Shown here piece after piece: positions 54,518-55,467 of a stretch of DNA of 55,467 nucleotides. The stretch is from Rhodocyclaceae bacterium (GTDB taxonomy: Bacteria; Pseudomonadota; Gammaproteobacteria; Burkholderiales; Rhodocyclaceae). The position numbers and the translations under genes were made by a program. Each line of letters opens with the position of its first letter. Position 1 is the first letter of the stretch. The notes beneath the pieces are model-generated. The model ran no database searches. It had not been told where the DNA came from and saw nothing but the letters and a program-made list of their open reading frames with translations. Location: positions 129,725 through 185,191 of the forward strand of contig JADFDU010000033.1 in NCBI GenBank assembly GCA_018262775.1, in the 5' to 3' direction.

Positions 54518-55467
54518 ATGCCACTGGTCATTGGTGTGCCGAAGGAAACGGCCGCAGGCGAAAAACGTGTCGCCACCGTACCCGAGGTCGTAGAGAAACT
54601 CATCAAGCTGGGCTTTGCGGTGGCGGTGGAAACCGGCGCCGGAGACGCGGCGAATTTCAACGACGACACCTATCGCGCCGCGGGCGCGGAAGTCATCGAA
54701 GGTGCGGCCGCCTTGTGGGCGAAAGCCGACATCGTCTTCAAGGTGCGCGGGCCGAGCGCCGCGGAAGTCGACCTGATGAAGGCCGGCGGCACGCTGGCGA
54801 GCTTCATCTGGCCGGCGCAGAATCCCGAACTCTTGCAGCAGCTCGCCGCCAAGCAGGCCACCGTGCTGGCCATCGACGCGCTGCCGCGCACGCTGAGCCG
54901 CGCGCAGAAGATGGACGCGCTGACCTCCATGGCCGGCGTTGCCGGCTATCGTGCCGTCATCGAGGCCGCCAACGCCTTTGGCCGTTTCTTCAACGGCCAG
55001 ATCACCGCCGCCGGCAAGATTCCGCCGGCCAAGGTTTTCATCGCCGGGGCCGGCGTGGCCGGCCTGGCGGCGATCGGTACCGCCGCCAGCTTGGGCGCCA
55101 TCGTGCGCGCCAATGACACCCGTGCCGAAGTGGCCGACCAGGTCGTGTCGCTGGGCGGCGAATTCGTCAAGGTCGATTACGCGGAAGAGGGTTCCGGCGG
55201 CGGCGGCTACGCCAAGGTGATGAGCGAGGGCTTCCAGCAGGCCCAGCGCGAGATGTACGCCAAACAGGCCAGGGAAGTCGACATCATCATCACCACCGCA
55301 CTGATCCCGGGCAAGCCCGCGCCCCGGCTCATCACCGCCGACATGGTCAAGTCCATGAAGCCGGGCAGCGTCATCGTCGACATGGCGGCCGAGCAGGGTG
55401 GCAACTGCGAGTTGACCGAACCCGGCCAGGCGGTGGTGAAACACGGCGTGACCCTCGTCGGCTATAC
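54518..55467 (+). CDS. pntA: NAD(P) transhydrogenase alpha subunit PntA, 3' partial
   Basis: The first 316 codons of the alpha subunit (domain I) lie in the window; the frame runs off the end. Motifs are GVPKETAAGEKRVA at the start, KADIVFKVRGPS, the NAD-binding FIAGAGVAGLAAIGTAASLGA and the tail EQGGNCELT. It drives proton-coupled hydride transfer between NADH and NADP with subunits encoded downstream. AAGGGGAGA lies 6 nt before ATG 54518. As no membrane part is reached, one cannot tell whether this is the two- or three-subunit form. Confidence 0.95.
   Translation, partial: MPLVIGVPKETAAGEKRVATVPEVVEKLIKLGFAVAVETGAGDAANFNDDTYRAAGAEVIEGAAALWAKADIVFKVRGPSAAEVDLMKAGGTLASFIWPAQNPELLQQLAAKQATVLAIDALPRTLSRAQKMDALTSMAGVAGYRAVIEAANAFGRFFNGQITAAGKIPPAKVFIAGAGVAGLAAIGTAASLGAIVRANDTRAEVADQVVSLGGEFVKVDYAEEGSGGGGYAKVMSEGFQQAQREMYAKQAREVDIIITTALIPGKPAPRLITADMVKSMKPGSVIVDMAAEQGGNCELTEPGQAVVKHGVTLVGY

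Overview
The window is a GC-rich chromosomal segment (roughly 65% GC by eye) with dense, tightly packed operons. Family assignments and gene orders (glnE / yhdP-nit-tldD, aroG followed by a cNMP-binding protein, glcD-E-F, sox genes, DUF3240 beside an RND pump, and the dispersed palindromes) point to a betaproteobacterium, most likely Rhodocyclales or a related sulfur-oxidising lineage. That placement is inference; there is no rRNA gene. I saw no tRNA, rRNA, CRISPR array, transposase, prophage or integron, and no gene-free stretch longer than 300 bp.

Layout. 1-513: end of a methionine-type aminotransferase. 514-2617 (minus): EnvZ/OmpR-like two-component system. 2737-8501 (plus): periplasmic sulfur/cytochrome operon with a Tll0287-like (DUF3365) heme protein, a c'-type cytochrome, an outer-membrane barrel, soxX-A-Y-Z and a second c'-type cytochrome; soxB and soxCD are not in the window. 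8706-15368: heavy-metal RND efflux operon (adaptor, pump, DUF3240, TolC, outer-membrane protein). 15571: a second DUF3365 heme protein. 16229-18892 (minus): glnE. 19042-26874: yhdP, nitrilase-family amidase, tldD, aroG and a cNMP-binding protein. 26875-30044 (minus): PduO-type cobalamin adenosyltransferase and a SulP transporter fused to two universal-stress domains.

30293-37824 is a six-gene membrane complex related to hydrogenase-4 and complex I. Its large subunit has lost all four cysteines that would hold the NiFe centre, which makes it an Ehr-type (energy-converting hydrogenase-related) complex. An MFS transporter, a metallophosphatase, an 80-residue unknown protein and a glycerate kinase with an apparent internal deletion follow. 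41639-46285 (minus) is a signalling operon: HD-GYP response regulator, hybrid sensor kinase, CheY-like receiver. 46453-53204 holds the glycolate oxidase genes glcDEF, an acyl-CoA synthetase and a PP2C phosphatase. corA (minus) and the start of pntA close the window.

The most distinctive non-coding signal is palindromic repeats lodged in operon gaps. Three copies of a ~115-140 bp hairpin built from CTTTGCG units fill hyfB-hyfC, hyfC-hyfE and glcD-glcE almost from stop codon to ribosome-binding site. REP-like palindromes (core ATTCCCGCG) fill glcE-glcF and glcF-acyl-CoA synthetase. Other palindromes sit between hyfG and hyfI and between the response regulator and its kinase. Glycolate oxidation and glycerate kinase may form one C2-salvage route, although the kinase looks damaged. 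The sox operon may be controlled by the divergent two-component system through a tandem TTGTTACAAG repeat.
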